From NCBI RefSeq assembly GCF_001619985.1, contig NW_017264194.1, positions 3,023,076 through 3,087,075 of the forward strand: DNA of 64,000 nucleotides. Reading direction: 5' to 3'. Made by a program: the position numbers and the translations under genes. Shown piece by piece: positions 38,182 through 50,775 of the stretch; positions within the stretch are counted from its first letter, which is position 1, and each line of letters begins with the position of its first letter. The notes under the pieces are model-generated. The model did no database searches, was not told the origin of the DNA, and saw only the letters and a list, made by a program, of their open reading frames with translations. This stretch comes from Xylona heveae TC161 (Eukaryota > Ascomycota > Xylonomycetes > Xylonales > Xylonaceae).

Positions 38182-39314
38182 ATGGGTAAGAAGCGGGTTC
38201 TGTGCTCTTATGGCGTTGACATCGATGCCGTTGCTGGCTGGCTCGGATCATATGGTGGCGAAGATTCCACCAGCGATATAAGTCGAGGTGAGGAAACTTC
38301 TTCCTTTCTGTGGTGATTTCTGGATTTGAGTCTCACAGCTTCTTTACCAGGCCTTTGGGCTGGCACTGAAGGAGTACGACGATTATTAAAGCTCTTTGCA
38401 AAATACAACATCACAGCGACATGGTTTATTCCGGGCCACTCGCTGGAAACATTTCCCGAAGAATGTGCGATGATCAGGGATACGGGTCACGAGATAGGTC
38501 TTCATGGATATTCCCACGAGAATCCTGCCGATATGACGCTTGAGCAACAGCGAGATGTCCTCGACAAAACCTACAAATTACTTACAGAATTTTGCGGAAA
38601 GCCACCTAGGGGAAGTGTAGCCCCGTGGTGGGAAACAAGCAAGGAAGGAACAGAACTCCTTTTGAGCTATGGCATTGAGTATGACCACTCAATGAGTCAC
38701 GAAGACCACAAGATGTATTGGTTACGGACAGGCGACACCTGGACCAAGATTGATTACTCGAAAAAAGCCGAACAATGGATGAAACCATTGGTCAAAGGAA
38801 CGCCAACTGGCTTGGTGGAGATTCCAGGAAGCTGGTACATTGATGATTTACCACCAATGATGTTCATCAAGAGCGCCCCAAACAGCCACGGCTGGGTAAA
38901 CCCTCGCGACGTTGAAGCTATTTGGAAGGTATAATCACCCGTCAAGTTGATTAAAATATTTCATTCAAAGTATGTTGACAGGGAAGACTTAGGACCACTT
39001 TGACTACTTCTATCGCGAGTATGATGAATTCATCTTCCCCATGACCATTCATCCCGATGTGTCTGGCCGACCGCACGTTATTTTGATGCATGAAAGGTAA
39101 TCTCTCTCTAATTGCATTAGCTATAAGCAAGTGGCAACATAGTTAACTGCAATTTAGGATCATTGAATACATAAATCAGCATGAAGGTGTTGAATGGGTT
39201 ACGATGGAACAAATGTGTGATGATTTCAAGGCCAAAAATGTCCCGCCCGAGGGGGCTATGATGCCTGCAGCGCCGGGTGAGATCCTGAGAAAAGACAACA
39301 AGCAGTTGAATTAA
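38182..39314 (+). CDS. hxnM: Cyclic imide hydrolase HxnM (polysaccharide deacetylase fold)
   Basis: Four exons (38182-38287, 38351-38928, 38993-39096, 39158-39314) give 314 residues. The start [23 protein letters not shown] carries the first metal-binding Asp of the NodB/polysaccharide deacetylase fold. [14 protein letters not shown] supplies the two metal His residues, and RGSVAPWW and [14 protein letters not shown] the later motifs. There is no signal peptide, so it acts inside the cell and not on chitin. This intracellular subgroup hydrolyses cyclic imides or allantoin-like rings. In the nicotinate route HxnM opens the hydroxylated glutarimide ring (recalled). Complete and intact. It diverges from hxnW. 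Confidence 0.87.
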
Positions 39315-40444
39315 TGTGGTCTCGATAAAATTCAAGTAATTTCTCCAGGGGTCTAGAGTTTTGTTCGAGTAATTATAGATATCATAATTTACAACAAAGA
39401 ATTTTTAAATGGGAGAAAAATTCAATTTCCCCAAATGAAAATATTCAAAATATTTATTGGACTTCTATCAAGTGTAAGTTTAAAAACTATTGTATTAATC
39501 GACCTGTGCAAAGGTGTGATCATTTTGGACCTTGAATTTTATTTATGGTAGACGAAACAGTAATATATATTCTGAAATAAATTCATAAGTATTTTGCTTC
39601 CACTTTGCCCGTGGATGTCATTATGGCTTGGCCGGAACAAATGTGAAGCATTGACGGAAGGATGGAGGAGCATCTTGAGCTATTCCCATACCTAAACTTG
39701 CGGGGTTGTGAGTTGTCATACAGGGCAGGTGGATATATCCGTTGCCAACCGCTGCTCTCCCTGTCTCACACATCTAACCCCACTTTTCGACTCGGTAAAG
39801 CTGACGGACCGATCCCACTTTTGACAGATGAATCCCCCATGGTTGCTTACCATCCCCCATTCCCGGCCGGGTAAAGTTCGCCGGGAAACTAAAATGACCG
39901 TCTCTCTAAGTTATCTTCTTCCGCGAAGCTTATCAATTGCCCCTTTGTTGAATAGCTGGACTAGCGGATCGAGAGGGTCAGACTAAGATAACACATCAGG
40001 AACCCATTACGATCCTTGGCGGCTTCCCGTCTTGATAGCAAAGGGGTTCAGGTGGTTCAATACGGAAGCTTGTGATAGAGCTCTACGTCAACATGTTCGG
40101 CCCCCGAGATTCCATGCGACAAGGGACTCACAATCCATGTCAGTGTAACACAAGAAAATGTACTTCGTCAACACTCACGCCGATATCCCGAAGGTGGAGT
40201 TGGAAATTGCTTCTTCGATAGTTTCTGGACTTGCCAGTACCTATCGCTCCACAAAGATTTTATCTATGTTACTTCCTTTTAATGAGAGTCAAAGCACAAA
40301 GCCTTATGTATACATTATTGTTTCGGACAGAGCTACAATTGTTTACCACGCTGGGCTGAATTGACGCCTCAGTAAACAACAACTTAACGCAATACACCAA
40401 AGCATTCCGAGATAATCAGGTCACCATACGCGCTGCATACAGCA
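39315..40444. other. hxnM-hxnX intergenic region
   Basis: 1.1 kb, AT-rich from about 39340 to 39600. No remnant of hxnP, hxnZ or hxnY could be recognised here. The only longer frame (40158-40364, plus, 68 codons) starts with ATG but resembles nothing I know. Confidence 0.45.
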
Positions 40445-42056
40445 ATGGTACCAGTCCAAATAAAAGCCCAAAGAGGCGAAGAAAGCAAATTAAAAGTGAG
40501 TTGAGCAGTTCACACAATACAGAAAAGCATTGGGAATACTGACCTTGATAATTTCGTTCCAGATCATTGTTGTGGGCGCAGGCCTTGGTGGACTCGGTGC
40601 AGCGATTGCGCTGCTTCTAGCTGGCCATGAAGTTTCCGTTCTAGAATGTGCCAACGAAATCGCCGAGGTGGGGGCTGGGATCCAAGTCCTACCCAATTGC
40701 TCTCGTGTGCTCAAGTCCTGGGGCATGGGCCCTGCATTGGAAAAGTACGCAACGAGACCAAGAGGTGTGAACATGATGGGCTGGAAAGGGAATCTTATTT
40801 CCTCTATGAGCTTTCATGACTCGGCCGCTCAATATCCCGGCACCTGCTATTGGGACTTTCATCGCGCCAACCTGCATGGGTGTCTGCTGGAAAGAGCATT
40901 AGAGCTCGGCGCAAACGTTCGATGTAGGGCTAGGGTTATGAATGTCGAAGTTATTCCTGACGGAGCGACAGCAACTGTGAAACTCGAGAATGGTGAGCAG
41001 ATTGATGCCGATTTGGTTGTTGGTGCGGACGGCATTAATAGCAGATTACGAGAAATTATGCTGGGACGGCCTGATCCACCGACTCCTACCGGTGATCTTG
41101 CTTATAGATTACTTTTATCGGCAAAGGATATTATGAAGGACCCTGAATTAGCCAGTTTCGTTACCGATCCACAGGTCAATTATTGGCTCGGTCCAGACGC
41201 CCATGCTGTCAACTATGTTCTTCGTGGCGGAGAGCTTTTTAATATGGTGTTACTTGTGCCCGACGACATGCCAGCCGGCGCATCGACATTGGAAGGAAAC
41301 GTGGAGGAGATGAGAGCTATGTATAAGGACTGGGATCCGAGGTTGGATATCCAACGCACTCCATTCTATATTCCTTTCTAAAATGTGCGCGCAGGATACC
41401 AAAGTTTCTCAAACTCTGCGAATCGGTCTACAAATGGCGCTTGTGTATAAGGAAGGGCCTGGATGAATGGAGCCATCCATCTGGAGCTTTTACGCTTTTG
41501 GGTGACTCTGTCCATGCTACCCTGCCGTACCTTGCGAGTGGGTATGTCTGAATTTTGTCCTACCAATTTGGGGAGGTCATCTAACATTATTTTGTAGCGC
41601 AGGCATGGCGCTCGAGGATGGTGCTGTTCTTGGCGAATGCTTTTCTCGTATCAAGGACAAATCCCCCGCTTCTAAGAAGATGGCCCTTGAAGTGTATGAG
41701 AATTGTCGCAAAAGACGAACCGAAATGGTGGTCGAGCGTGGCAATATGCAGCAATATTTGTATCATTTACGTGATGGACCGGAACAAGAAGAGCGAGACA
41801 GGCGCATGAGAATGAAACCAACGGTAGCTGGCGAAGCACTAGCTTGGCGTGATCCTGAGCTGGCACCGAAGCTGCTCGGTTACCATCATGTAAAGGATGT
41901 AAGTTTATGCTTCGCAGAGACTGATACAGGAAGAAGGCTTTCCCATCAGATAAACAGAGATCTCTGACTTGTGATTAGGTTGACGAACATTGGCCACAGT
42001 CAATTTCTGCTACCGGCCCTACCGAGAGTTTTGGAATGACGATACCCAGACTGTAA
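40445..42056 (+). CDS. hxnX: 6-hydroxynicotinate 3-monooxygenase-type flavoprotein HxnX
   Basis: Five exons (40445-40495, 40563-41341, 41395-41541, 41598-41898, 41979-42056) give 451 residues. It belongs to the class A FAD monooxygenases (salicylate hydroxylase/NicC type). Motifs: IIVVGAGLGGLGAAIALLLAG for FAD, LVVGADGINSRLRE (DG motif), and LLGDSVHATLPYLASGAGMALEDGA (GD motif and second FAD site). HxnX hydroxylates 6-hydroxynicotinate with loss of carboxylate to 2,5-dihydroxypyridine, using NADH and oxygen. The first exon is short; without it the frame begins inside the Rossmann strand. The gene ends 140 nt from convergent hxnN. Confidence 0.88.
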
Positions 42057-42196
42057 ATGCAAAACGATTCGAGACAGTCAAGAAATACCCCATTTGGACT
42101 TATTAGAACTGAGCATTGCATAGAAGATCTATGAGAATCAACAATTTTTTTTTTAAAAACATATATATATGTATGTCGAGGAATGCAAAGTATTGA

Positions 42197-44184
42197 CTAG
42201 TTTTCGACTGGTTCGTTCGTTGCCGCTTTCACAAGTTGTTCCATCATGGCAGTGACGCCGAGGACCTTTTCTTCTTCTAAGCGGCGAGCGACGATTTGAA
42301 GGCCAATTGGATGACCGTCCATGGCCACCGGATCGTACAAGTTCCAGTTCCACTCATCGATACTATTACGCGGTTGGTGAGCCACGGCCCCGCAAGCCTG
42401 ATCGCGAGTGGCTGAAATGCTGGAGCATGGAAAGACAAAAGCCGGATAGTCCAGTACGTTAAAGACTTTGGTATAACCAACCCACCTGGAAAGTTCATTG
42501 ATCAGAAACCTGGGCGCGACTATAGATTAAAAGCTAACTCACCTGCAAGCCCGATGCGGCACAGCGGCATGAGGCATGGGAGGACAGAGAATGACATCCA
42601 TCACTCGCCCTGAGATCGGACTCTTGGTGGAGTTCCATCTGTCAAGGTACGCCTTTTGAGCAGCAATTTTTCGCTTGTTAAGCTGCCAGTATTCATACAC
42701 GGATATGCCTTCTCCTTTGGAGAAAAGCTTTTCCACATGGGGGATATATGGCTCCCCAGCGACAGCAACATCTCGTCGAACGTCTTCGCCGCCATCACTT
42801 GCATAATAAGCGTCCTTTATTAAAAACAGATTTTAGCGGAGACCAAAGAGAAATCAATGCATTCTGTGAAGTACCTACCGCTACGGCTACGCATTCAGCA
42901 TGCCCTTCGGGTTTCCACTCCACAATTTCATGACCTGCTTTTTTGAGCAGGTCTACCATGCCCTCAAGTGCCCTTTGGATTGGCGGATGTGGTCTTACCA
43001 CGCCATCATCAACCATGACCCTAATTACGAGCGGCCTAGTCTGCACTTCCCTGAAAAGATCTTCTCTCCAGGGCAGAGGGCAGCATTTGGGATCAAGTTG
43101 CCAGGGCTGAGCATCAATCACAGCTTTCATGGTCAGTGTGAGAGAAGACAGACTGCGGGACATGGGACCAATAACAGAAGGTACATGTTCCTGACCATCT
43201 GTTGAAACAGGAACCCCGTGGTAAGGGAGGCGGCCGCTCTGCGATGAACAAAATGAGTAATAGACCGCTTCTAGAATGTTCAATGTTCAATTACACTTAC
43301 GCTAGGTTTTAATCCGTATAATCCGTTGATGTGGCTTGGAATACGAATAGAGCCGCCAATGTCGGTACCCCAACCTACCAATGTACCCCTCATGGCAAGC
43401 AACGCTCCTTCGCCGCCAGTAGAACCGCCCGGTGTGAACGTTTCCGCCCGTGGGCTGGTAGTAAGACCCCACAAGGGGTTTTCTGTCTCGCACCACTTCG
43501 TAATGGGAGAAGATATTAGCCTGGAGATGAGCTCAAGTTTGTTAAACATACCATTATACTCTGCGGGAGGTTTGTCTTTGCGAGAATGACCGCACCAAGC
43601 CGCTTCAGGATCGAGACGAGAACGCAGTCCTCCGTGGCGGGATGGAATGCTCTCCCCACATATCCCAAGGTTGAATCAAAGCCTTCAACGTTAAATTGAT
43701 CTTTCAGCGTCATTGGCACTCCATGGAGCGGCCCCACCAAATTGCCGTTCGCTCCCCGCAGCTCATCGAGCTCTCGCGCCGCGCGTAATGCATTTTCGAA
43801 GTTGACCTCGGTCAGACAATTCGTCTAAAAGGGTTATGAGCTTAGTACGGAAGTTCCGTCCGCAATCGGGACGGTGAAGTCTTGGTCGCTCACTTTCGAG
43901 TGTGAGAGTGCAGCTCTGGGAGGGATTAGCAATATTTAGGTGATTGAGGGCTAAGAGTTGACATACTGAGTAATGTAAGCCTTGATAACAGCTTCGGCAG
44001 AGTATGTACCGGTGTGATACTCCTTCTGTAAGTTCTGAAGATCATCAATCTCAAGAATTCGCAGAGATTCGGCCTCTACAGAGCTATTGTCGTTTGATAG
44101 AAAGGGTGCAATAGCAGTATCCCGGAGATGTCGCTTACGGAGGACAACTTCCTGCCAGGGAGTTGCCGTTACGGAAGGAGACAT
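42197..44184 (-). CDS. hxnN: Intracellular amidase HxnN
   Basis: Seven exons (44184-43967, 43915-43894, 43824-43552, 43495-43301, 43238-42879, 42814-42543, 42485-42197) give 542 residues. Exon 2 is only 22 nt but keeps phase and joins AYITQ to AALSHSKTNCLTEVNFENA, a standard family segment. Amidase signature parts: catalytic Lys in GPLHGVPMTLKDQF, cis-Ser in PGGSTGGEGALLA, nucleophile Ser in GTDIGGSIRIP. No signal peptide. In nicotinate use HxnN removes ammonia from the ring-opened amide, giving 2-hydroxyglutarate and nitrogen for the cell (recalled). The start MSPSVTATPWQEVVLRK is typical of fungal acetamidase-like proteins. On family evidence alone it could be a general amidase; the neighbourhood decides. 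Confidence 0.85.
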
Positions 44185-44993
44185 CCTGCGTTACAAGATC
44201 CTTCCGGTCGGAGGATAGGGTATATGTCAGGTGCATCATTACGAGAGATAGATCTCTTATAGCGTATAATGCTTTGTGGTTCCATCATTCTTCTCTCCTT
44301 TAGATCTACCGTCTCTTCAGATTGAACAAGTTTTGGTGGGGCTTATCGGGAGGTCAAGTGAGAGTGAGATAGGGACAACAGTGGGGAACCGAGCCGGAGT
44401 TGACAGGTGGCCCCGATTTCAGCACTACACCTTTACGTATTTTGGGCGGCGCCCTGGGCCGTCAAAGATAACTATCCGAGTGACGCACTTCCTCCCCGCA
44501 CAGAGAGCCCAACCTTCCATCTTTGAATAACCATTTTATTGATTGTTACGGGGCAAAATATTGAAAGGCCCTTGGCATTGTCGACGCCATGTAATTTCTC
44601 AGCTTACGGATCATACTTGATGCCAAGACAGTAAGCTGTGATCTGTGCGTCATTCACTGCTTACACAACGAATCACTATGCAGAAATACACTACATGCAC
44701 TTGGTACTTGATAAATGTCTACTTTTTGTAGTCCGTCGATATTTCGGCATGTAGAAGTACTTTGGCATATGTTTACTCGGCCTGCGTTGCGCAAGTTGAG
44801 CTGACATTCTGAACAAGGATTATGTCCAGAAGGCTGAAATTTATGAGCAAGGCCCATGGAGGTCAAGCAGCCTCAGCGCCGGCGCCACTCGAACACAAAA
44901 AATAATGAGGGGGTGGAAGTCATATAGACATGAAAGGTTCTTGCCGACCGATAATTTCTTCTGAGGGCTGCCAGCCTGGATTGAGAAAATATT
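44185..44993. other. Intergenic region between hxnN and the STAND-N gene
   Basis: Divergent promoter space of 809 nt. No gene or repeat recognised. Confidence 0.45.
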
Positions 44994-47869
44994 ATGGCTG
45001 GCATCGGAGAGGCAAGCTCAATCATTGCAGTTATCGATCTCGGTCTGAAATTTGGAAAAACTCTCCAATGGTACGTCTCGACCGCAAAAGGGGCAAAAGA
45101 AGAAGTGTTACTTCTTATATCGGACATCTCGAGTACCTTCGGCCATCTTCATCAGCTCAATGAGCTGATCGAGAAAAACAAGAAGACGCATTGCTGGGGC
45201 GATGTAGGGGTGCAGGATGCTAGAAAATGTGTTCGCAGCTGCCAAAAAATTATTGAAAAGTTCCAAAAGTTGCTGAAACGGTCGTCAGTCCCAGTCAGGC
45301 CGGAAAACTTTACTCAGGAAGATATTGACTTGTCAAAATTTGGCCATCTTTCCTGGCCCCTTTATGCACGCAAATTTGAGAAATACCGACAGGAATTGTC
45401 GATGGTGAAGCTAGATGTACTGCTTCTTCACTCCAGCTACATGGTCAGCGCAGGGTAAGTTTCAATCCCTCTCAATGGCCTGACTTCCCAATACAACAAT
45501 TCTCTGTGGGGGAACAGAAAAGCTAATGTGATGTCTGTACCGAAGCTCTATAATGGAGCAAGACAGATATCAACGACAAATTGCAGACCTTCGTCGCGAG
45601 AAAACATCCGTCCTCGGGCGTCTAGCTGCAATCAAGCAGTCACAGAGCGGACCGCAAAACCAAGGAAGCAGCAAAGGCACTTATAGCAATCCTTTTGCAC
45701 CAAGGCTGGAAGAGCCGCAGTCATTTGGCAGCCACGGACCCTATCCATCGAGACGTGGAGATATACTTGACCTTGACGACCCCTTGTATCCAGAGATTCA
45801 GAAATTGATCGAAGAAAAAGTCGCGCAAAAGAAGATGGAAGAAGAGAAAAAAGCAGCCGAGAAGAAAGCTTTACAGGAGGAAGTCATTCAAAATTGGAAG
45901 GATGAAAAGATGAAAGAATTGGATGAGAAAGCGCAAAGCATCGACGCTGAAAAGTCAAAGATATACAATGAGCTCCTGAGAAGAAAGGTAGCACCGGAAA
46001 CCATCAATGACATTATCTCCGATTTGTATCCTCCTCTCACGCTAGACAGACACAATGATAGCCATAGACGAGGCTGCTAAGGATGCTAAAAATGGTCCAA
46101 TTCAAGAGACAATAATTCAGAGCTCAGCCAAACAACGGACATTTCCCTGGTTGGCCCGAATGTTCGAGTGAGTGAATGAGCTAAAAGTAAGGAGAAGAAA
46201 GGCTAATTCAGCAGTGGCAGCACAAAACAAAAAGGGAAAGAAACTTGGGAGGTGGAGATGATAAATGGTATGGATTCCTCAAAGTCTTTGAAGAACAGTG
46301 AAGACGTAGTGATGCTGGCGAGACATTATGTATACTATGAAGTTGACGGCAGTGGAAAACTTGACTATACACCTATAGCATCACCAGAGAAGTTCCTCGC
46401 AAAATATCTTGGCGGTCATGGTCCACAATTGAAGGCAGCGTGGTTGATTCCAGAGACTACCGGCAAGAGGCTGTCATCAATCCCTCCCATAGGCCGACGC
46501 GGGGTATTCAATTGGCTCCAGGAGAAGACAAATGAAGACAAAAATTATAGTTGGGGCTTGATCTATCTAAGAGTCATCAAAGAATGCAGCAATCTCATGC
46601 GTCTTCGCAGAGCGCAAATTACGCACACCAAAGGATTCTACGTTGCCATCAAAAGGCAACCAAACTATCGCCAAAATATTAAAGAAGACAAAGATTCTTC
46701 TCAAGCCCCTGAGCTGCCTCCCGATCCGTCAACGTTGCCTCCCGATCCATATTGGACAAGGGCTAGAGAGATTTCGAATGCCGACTTTGGTCGTCCTTCC
46801 TACTATGAAATCCCCTTCTATCTATCGGCGCCTCACTCACATCCAATCAACGTCCTTAATCAGAGATACGATGATCCCTATCAAAGACCTGTGATCGAGG
46901 AAAGAGAGGTTTACTCGATGGGTGAAATTCGGAGACAGCCAGAGAGTACCGGTCCTTCAATGGTAGAAAGATTAGGCGTAAAGACTCCCCGCCAGTCTTA
47001 TTCGACATATCCTAGAAATGACATCCTAGGTTCACGGGGTATGTACCAATCTGCTTACACACAATATGCAAAACCTGTCTGGTACCGAAGATATGCGCAC
47101 ACCGGTTGGTTTCTTTACCAAAATCACCTTCGCCTACCTTGAAAGGACGAAATTGACAAACCTTTCTCTAGATCGCGACTATTATATGCCCCCAAGATTC
47201 AGCCGTTCCGAGAAAAAAGATTTTTCAACATATCGCGTGGGAGGACAGCAAGGATCAGATGACCGACGACCACTGCATTCAAGAGAACGCAATGTGCACT
47301 ACGAAGATGACTATATACGATCACCAAGTGACCGTGTAATCTTTGGAGAAGACATTATTCTACAGCCCAGACAGCGAGAACGGGATCGAGTCAACGTACG
47401 GTCTCGATCGAGAGAACGTAATCCACTTGGAGCATTCAATACGCGATCGCGCTCAAGAGAGCACAGGTCGCTGGAAGAAAAGCTTAGTCGACCAAGTTCC
47501 CGTAGAGTCGTTATAAGAGATAGAGAGGGCTCAGATGAAAGCGACGGCGGCTATCGTACGTATAGCGGAGAAGCCGGAATCACAAGAGCTCACCGCTCTC
47601 CCAACACTGTAGAATTTCTGCCAGAAGAGGGTTTTCCTTATTCGAAACCGCCGCGGTCGCCACCACTATCACCACGACGGATTGATCCATATGTGGGGCT
47701 CTCGGATGAACAGATTGCCAGACCTGTAATACGAAGAGCTACTGGTGCGTCTACTGCAGGTAATGATGTCGATGGTGTAGCTGCCAGTGACAGCGAAGCT
47801 GAGGAGCGACCATATTCTCCTTCGGAGAGTGAAGACGAAACAGCGATCAATGGAACGTCCCATGTTTAA
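44994..47869 (+). CDS. STAND-type N-terminal domain protein with coiled coil and RS/RE-rich C-terminus
   Basis: Proposed exons 44994-45454, 45546-45987, 46046-46167, 46212-47104 and 47172-47869 join in phase to 871 residues. Residues 1-150 (MAGIGEASSIIAVIDLGLKF... then QLNELIEK) resemble the helical N-terminal domain found on fungal STAND/NLR-like proteins. A charged coiled coil with KMEEEKKAAEKKAL repeats lies near 240-300. The middle (about 370-560) is unknown, and the C-terminus is rich in Arg/Ser/Glu/Asp (SRSRERN, SRSREHRS, SDSEAEERPYSPSESEDE). No NB-ARC or NACHT domain is seen, so it is not a full STAND protein. Exon 2-3 splicing is the least certain step: GTAGCA at 45988 removes a frame reading VAPETINDIISDL. 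It interrupts the hxn cluster and has no evident role in nicotinate metabolism. Confidence 0.65.
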
Positions 47870-48289
47870 AGCTCGTCCATTTTAGCCCTTATGTTGAACA
47901 ATTCTCAAGAAATTTCCTTCTAGGTGAATCACATAAATCAGTCGTGAATTGTCTTGGAAATACCTCACTGGAAAGACTCGCCGATATATTTGTAATAGAA
48001 GCATTAAACATTTCGACATCTTAAACTTTCACGTTGTAAGTCTATTTGGATTGGTAAAGCCAATTTGGAAATGATAAAATACTATGTTGATTGTGGACTG
48101 TTGCTATTTGCACCAAGGCTATACAAATGATAAGATAGGTCAATGATTTCTTGACGTGACGTACGATCGCTATAGAAACCTATGCTAAAGAGATTCAGAT
48201 CTACAAAGTTCTCTAATGTTTCACCAAAGCTCCAACCCGGCCGCGCCCAATATCATCTAACGCATGAACTCCTGGCTGTGGGAAAACAA
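47870..48289. other. Convergent 3' region between the STAND-N gene and hxnV
   Basis: 420 nt, AT-rich, holding two 3' UTRs. No gene seen. Confidence 0.5.
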
Positions 48290-50775
48290 CTATGAAATCA
48301 AAAACCGACCATAGTACTGGTCCAACCAAAGGCAAGCTTCGGTTGCCTCGTCTTCTGCGCTTGCATTCCACCGTTGAATACTTCCGACATAGCCATCCGG
48401 ACGGACATTGACAATAGCAACTTCGTCTTCTTCAAGCTTGCCAACCCACTTGCGCGTGCAGGGTTCTCGTGTCGGATCTTTGATGCTGTCAAGGTAGAAA
48501 GTCCACTTGCTCTTCTGCAGCAATGGAGGCAAATGAGCAATTTCCACAGTAGACTTTGGCATCGTAGTAACCAAAGCGTATGTAAAGCATTTCGACACCG
48601 GCAGATAGCGATCAGGCTGGACAAAGTAATCAGAATCGGTTTCTGGGAAGGGGAGCTCCTTGTAAGATTCCTCGGCAGCGTCGGTGACACGTCCGAGTAC
48701 GGATTCCAATGAGGTCGCGTAAGCGCACACCTTCTTCAAAAAGGACGACGCTAAATGCACATTAGGCGTAAAGAAGAAAATGCGGAATTGCCCAAGCATC
48801 GGGATATCCAGCTGCAGATGGACCGGGTTTGCATCGACATATCGCTCAACCATGGCCGGCAGGATGAGAGAGCCCGCACGAAGTTTGCCTCTTGGGGTCT
48901 TCTCAGGCTTGTTCAAGACATTCTTTCCATACTCGGCGCCCACACCAGCAATGAAGCGAATGTTGGTGGCAAAGTTCCTCGCCAGTGCCTTTGGATCGCC
49001 TGCGGAAAACGCTTGCGCATGCTCATAGTCGAAGTTGATGAGGTCCTGAGCGATTTTTCTTCGTTCATTTTCGTACGTTGCTAGCAAGTTTGCACCTGCC
49101 AAGCCGCGAATAGCCAAGTTGAGCTTCCACGACAAATTGAACGAATCATGCATGGAAACGTTCATTCCCTGAGCCGCCTTGGGCGAGTGTGTATGGGCGG
49201 CATCTCCGGCAATGAACACCCTTCCAGACTCGTCCATGAAGCGACTGGCTACCCTCTGTCCGACCTTGTACAGTCCAAACCATTCTACAATTGTTGTTAG
49301 CGTTGGGACTATGATAGTCATGGATTCTTTCTCAACTTACCGACACTCTTCCAGGTTAGACTATACGGTTTCATGATCTCGCGGGCTTGGTTCATGACAA
49401 ACTCTTCAGTCGCGGCTTCAGACATTGGTCCGGACTTTGTTAGTTCAATGTACAACCGCGTCATGCCCTTTTCTCGTGGGATGCAGAGGATGGTCCCTGC
49501 TGTCTCGGAGTGAATCACCACCTTACTCCAGAGATCTGGAAAATCGGTATCGACGATGCCTACCCGATAGTGTCAGTAACAAGATTTATGCGGACAAATC
49601 TTGGAAAATCCCACCATCTAAGACTCCCCATGCCGAAGTTCCACTTTCTCCCTGCATCTCCATTTGCGGAATGGATTTTCTGACCCTCGAATGAGCGCCA
49701 TCACAGCCGACAAGGTACTGGGCGCGCAAGGACTTCTCCTCGCCGGTGACTCGATCCTGAAAAACAACTTGGACATCGGAGGTGGCCTTTGACGGCGGCG
49801 AAAATCGAGTATATGCAGTATTTCTTGCTACAGAAATTCCACGTGACTGAAGATCGGAGATGAAGAGCTCCTCCACCATGCCTTGGTGGACGAGGAGGAT
49901 GTATGGATCCTCGACATCAAGGAATGGCGGGTAATGGATCTCGCGGTGGGTCCGATGTAAAGTCTGATCTGGAGTGGCATTCTTTGGGTTGTAAGAAAAA
50001 GGACACCTAGCAAAACACTGATAACATGTGGCTTAAAACAAGCGTGGGCGGTGAAGAACCGAACAAACAAAGCCATGGGAGAATGACCACGGAAACAAAT
50101 ACAAAAATGACATTTGCATTACAAAAAAATCAAACAATTTATTCGCATTACGTGAGAACTTACCCAAAAGCAGATATCAAAAATCTTTGCTCCTTTCTGA
50201 AGTAAGGGTTCGGCCAGTCTCAACTGCTTCAGCGTCTCGATGGTTTTGGGCTGCAGGCCATCCGCCCGGCCGGTCGAGGTCCTGTTTGCACGATCATCCA
50301 CAATCTGTGTTTTGATTCCAAACCGCACGAGATTTGATCTGGATCATGTGTTAATAATAATTTGGGATACGCAGTCATTGTACTATTGTGAAGATGCGTT
50401 GTATGAAGCTGCTTGGTAGAGGATAAGGTGAAAAGGTCAAGGTACCAGATGTAGCTAGATTTGTACATAGAAAAACCAGCCACAAAGGCAGGCGAGAGAG
50501 GTAGTGGGCAAGGGGGAAGAGGTATCCGCTACTTACGCTAGCATCACCCCAGCTGGGCCAGCACCGGCAACAATCACGTGAGTTGGCTCCTGACGGAGAG
50601 CGCTGCCATTGGTCTTGCCGTTGCCGTTGCCGTTCTCTGTGCTACCGTGGCCATTATTATTGGCGTTGGTGGTCGTATGACCGTTTGTGGTCGCAGTTGG
50701 ATGAGCCCCAGGATTCGCCATGAAAATGACGCCGTTAGCCTCGGGCGAATATGAGTCGGTCCTGGCGCGCTTCAT
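48290..50775 (-). CDS. hxnV: Phenol 2-monooxygenase-like FAD hydroxylase HxnV
   Basis: Five exons (50775-50537, 50338-50164, 49981-49615, 49559-49341, 49284-48290) give 664 residues. The ATG at 50775 is the first true start. An Asn/Thr/Gly-rich N-terminal stretch ([14 protein letters not shown]) precedes the FAD Rossmann motif [15 protein letters not shown]. Then come [28 protein letters not shown] (DG motif) and [21 protein letters not shown] (GD motif), followed by the thioredoxin-like C-terminal domain of phenol hydroxylases. In A. nidulans HxnV hydroxylates dihydroxypyridine to trihydroxypyridine (recalled). Introns 1 and 2 are long (198 and 182 nt) for this window. It is separated from hxnN by the STAND-N gene. 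Confidence 0.86.

Noticed and set aside
40158-40364. Remnant of hxnY, hxnP or hxnZ between hxnM and hxnX
   Set aside because: The 68-codon frame has no dioxygenase or MFS segment.
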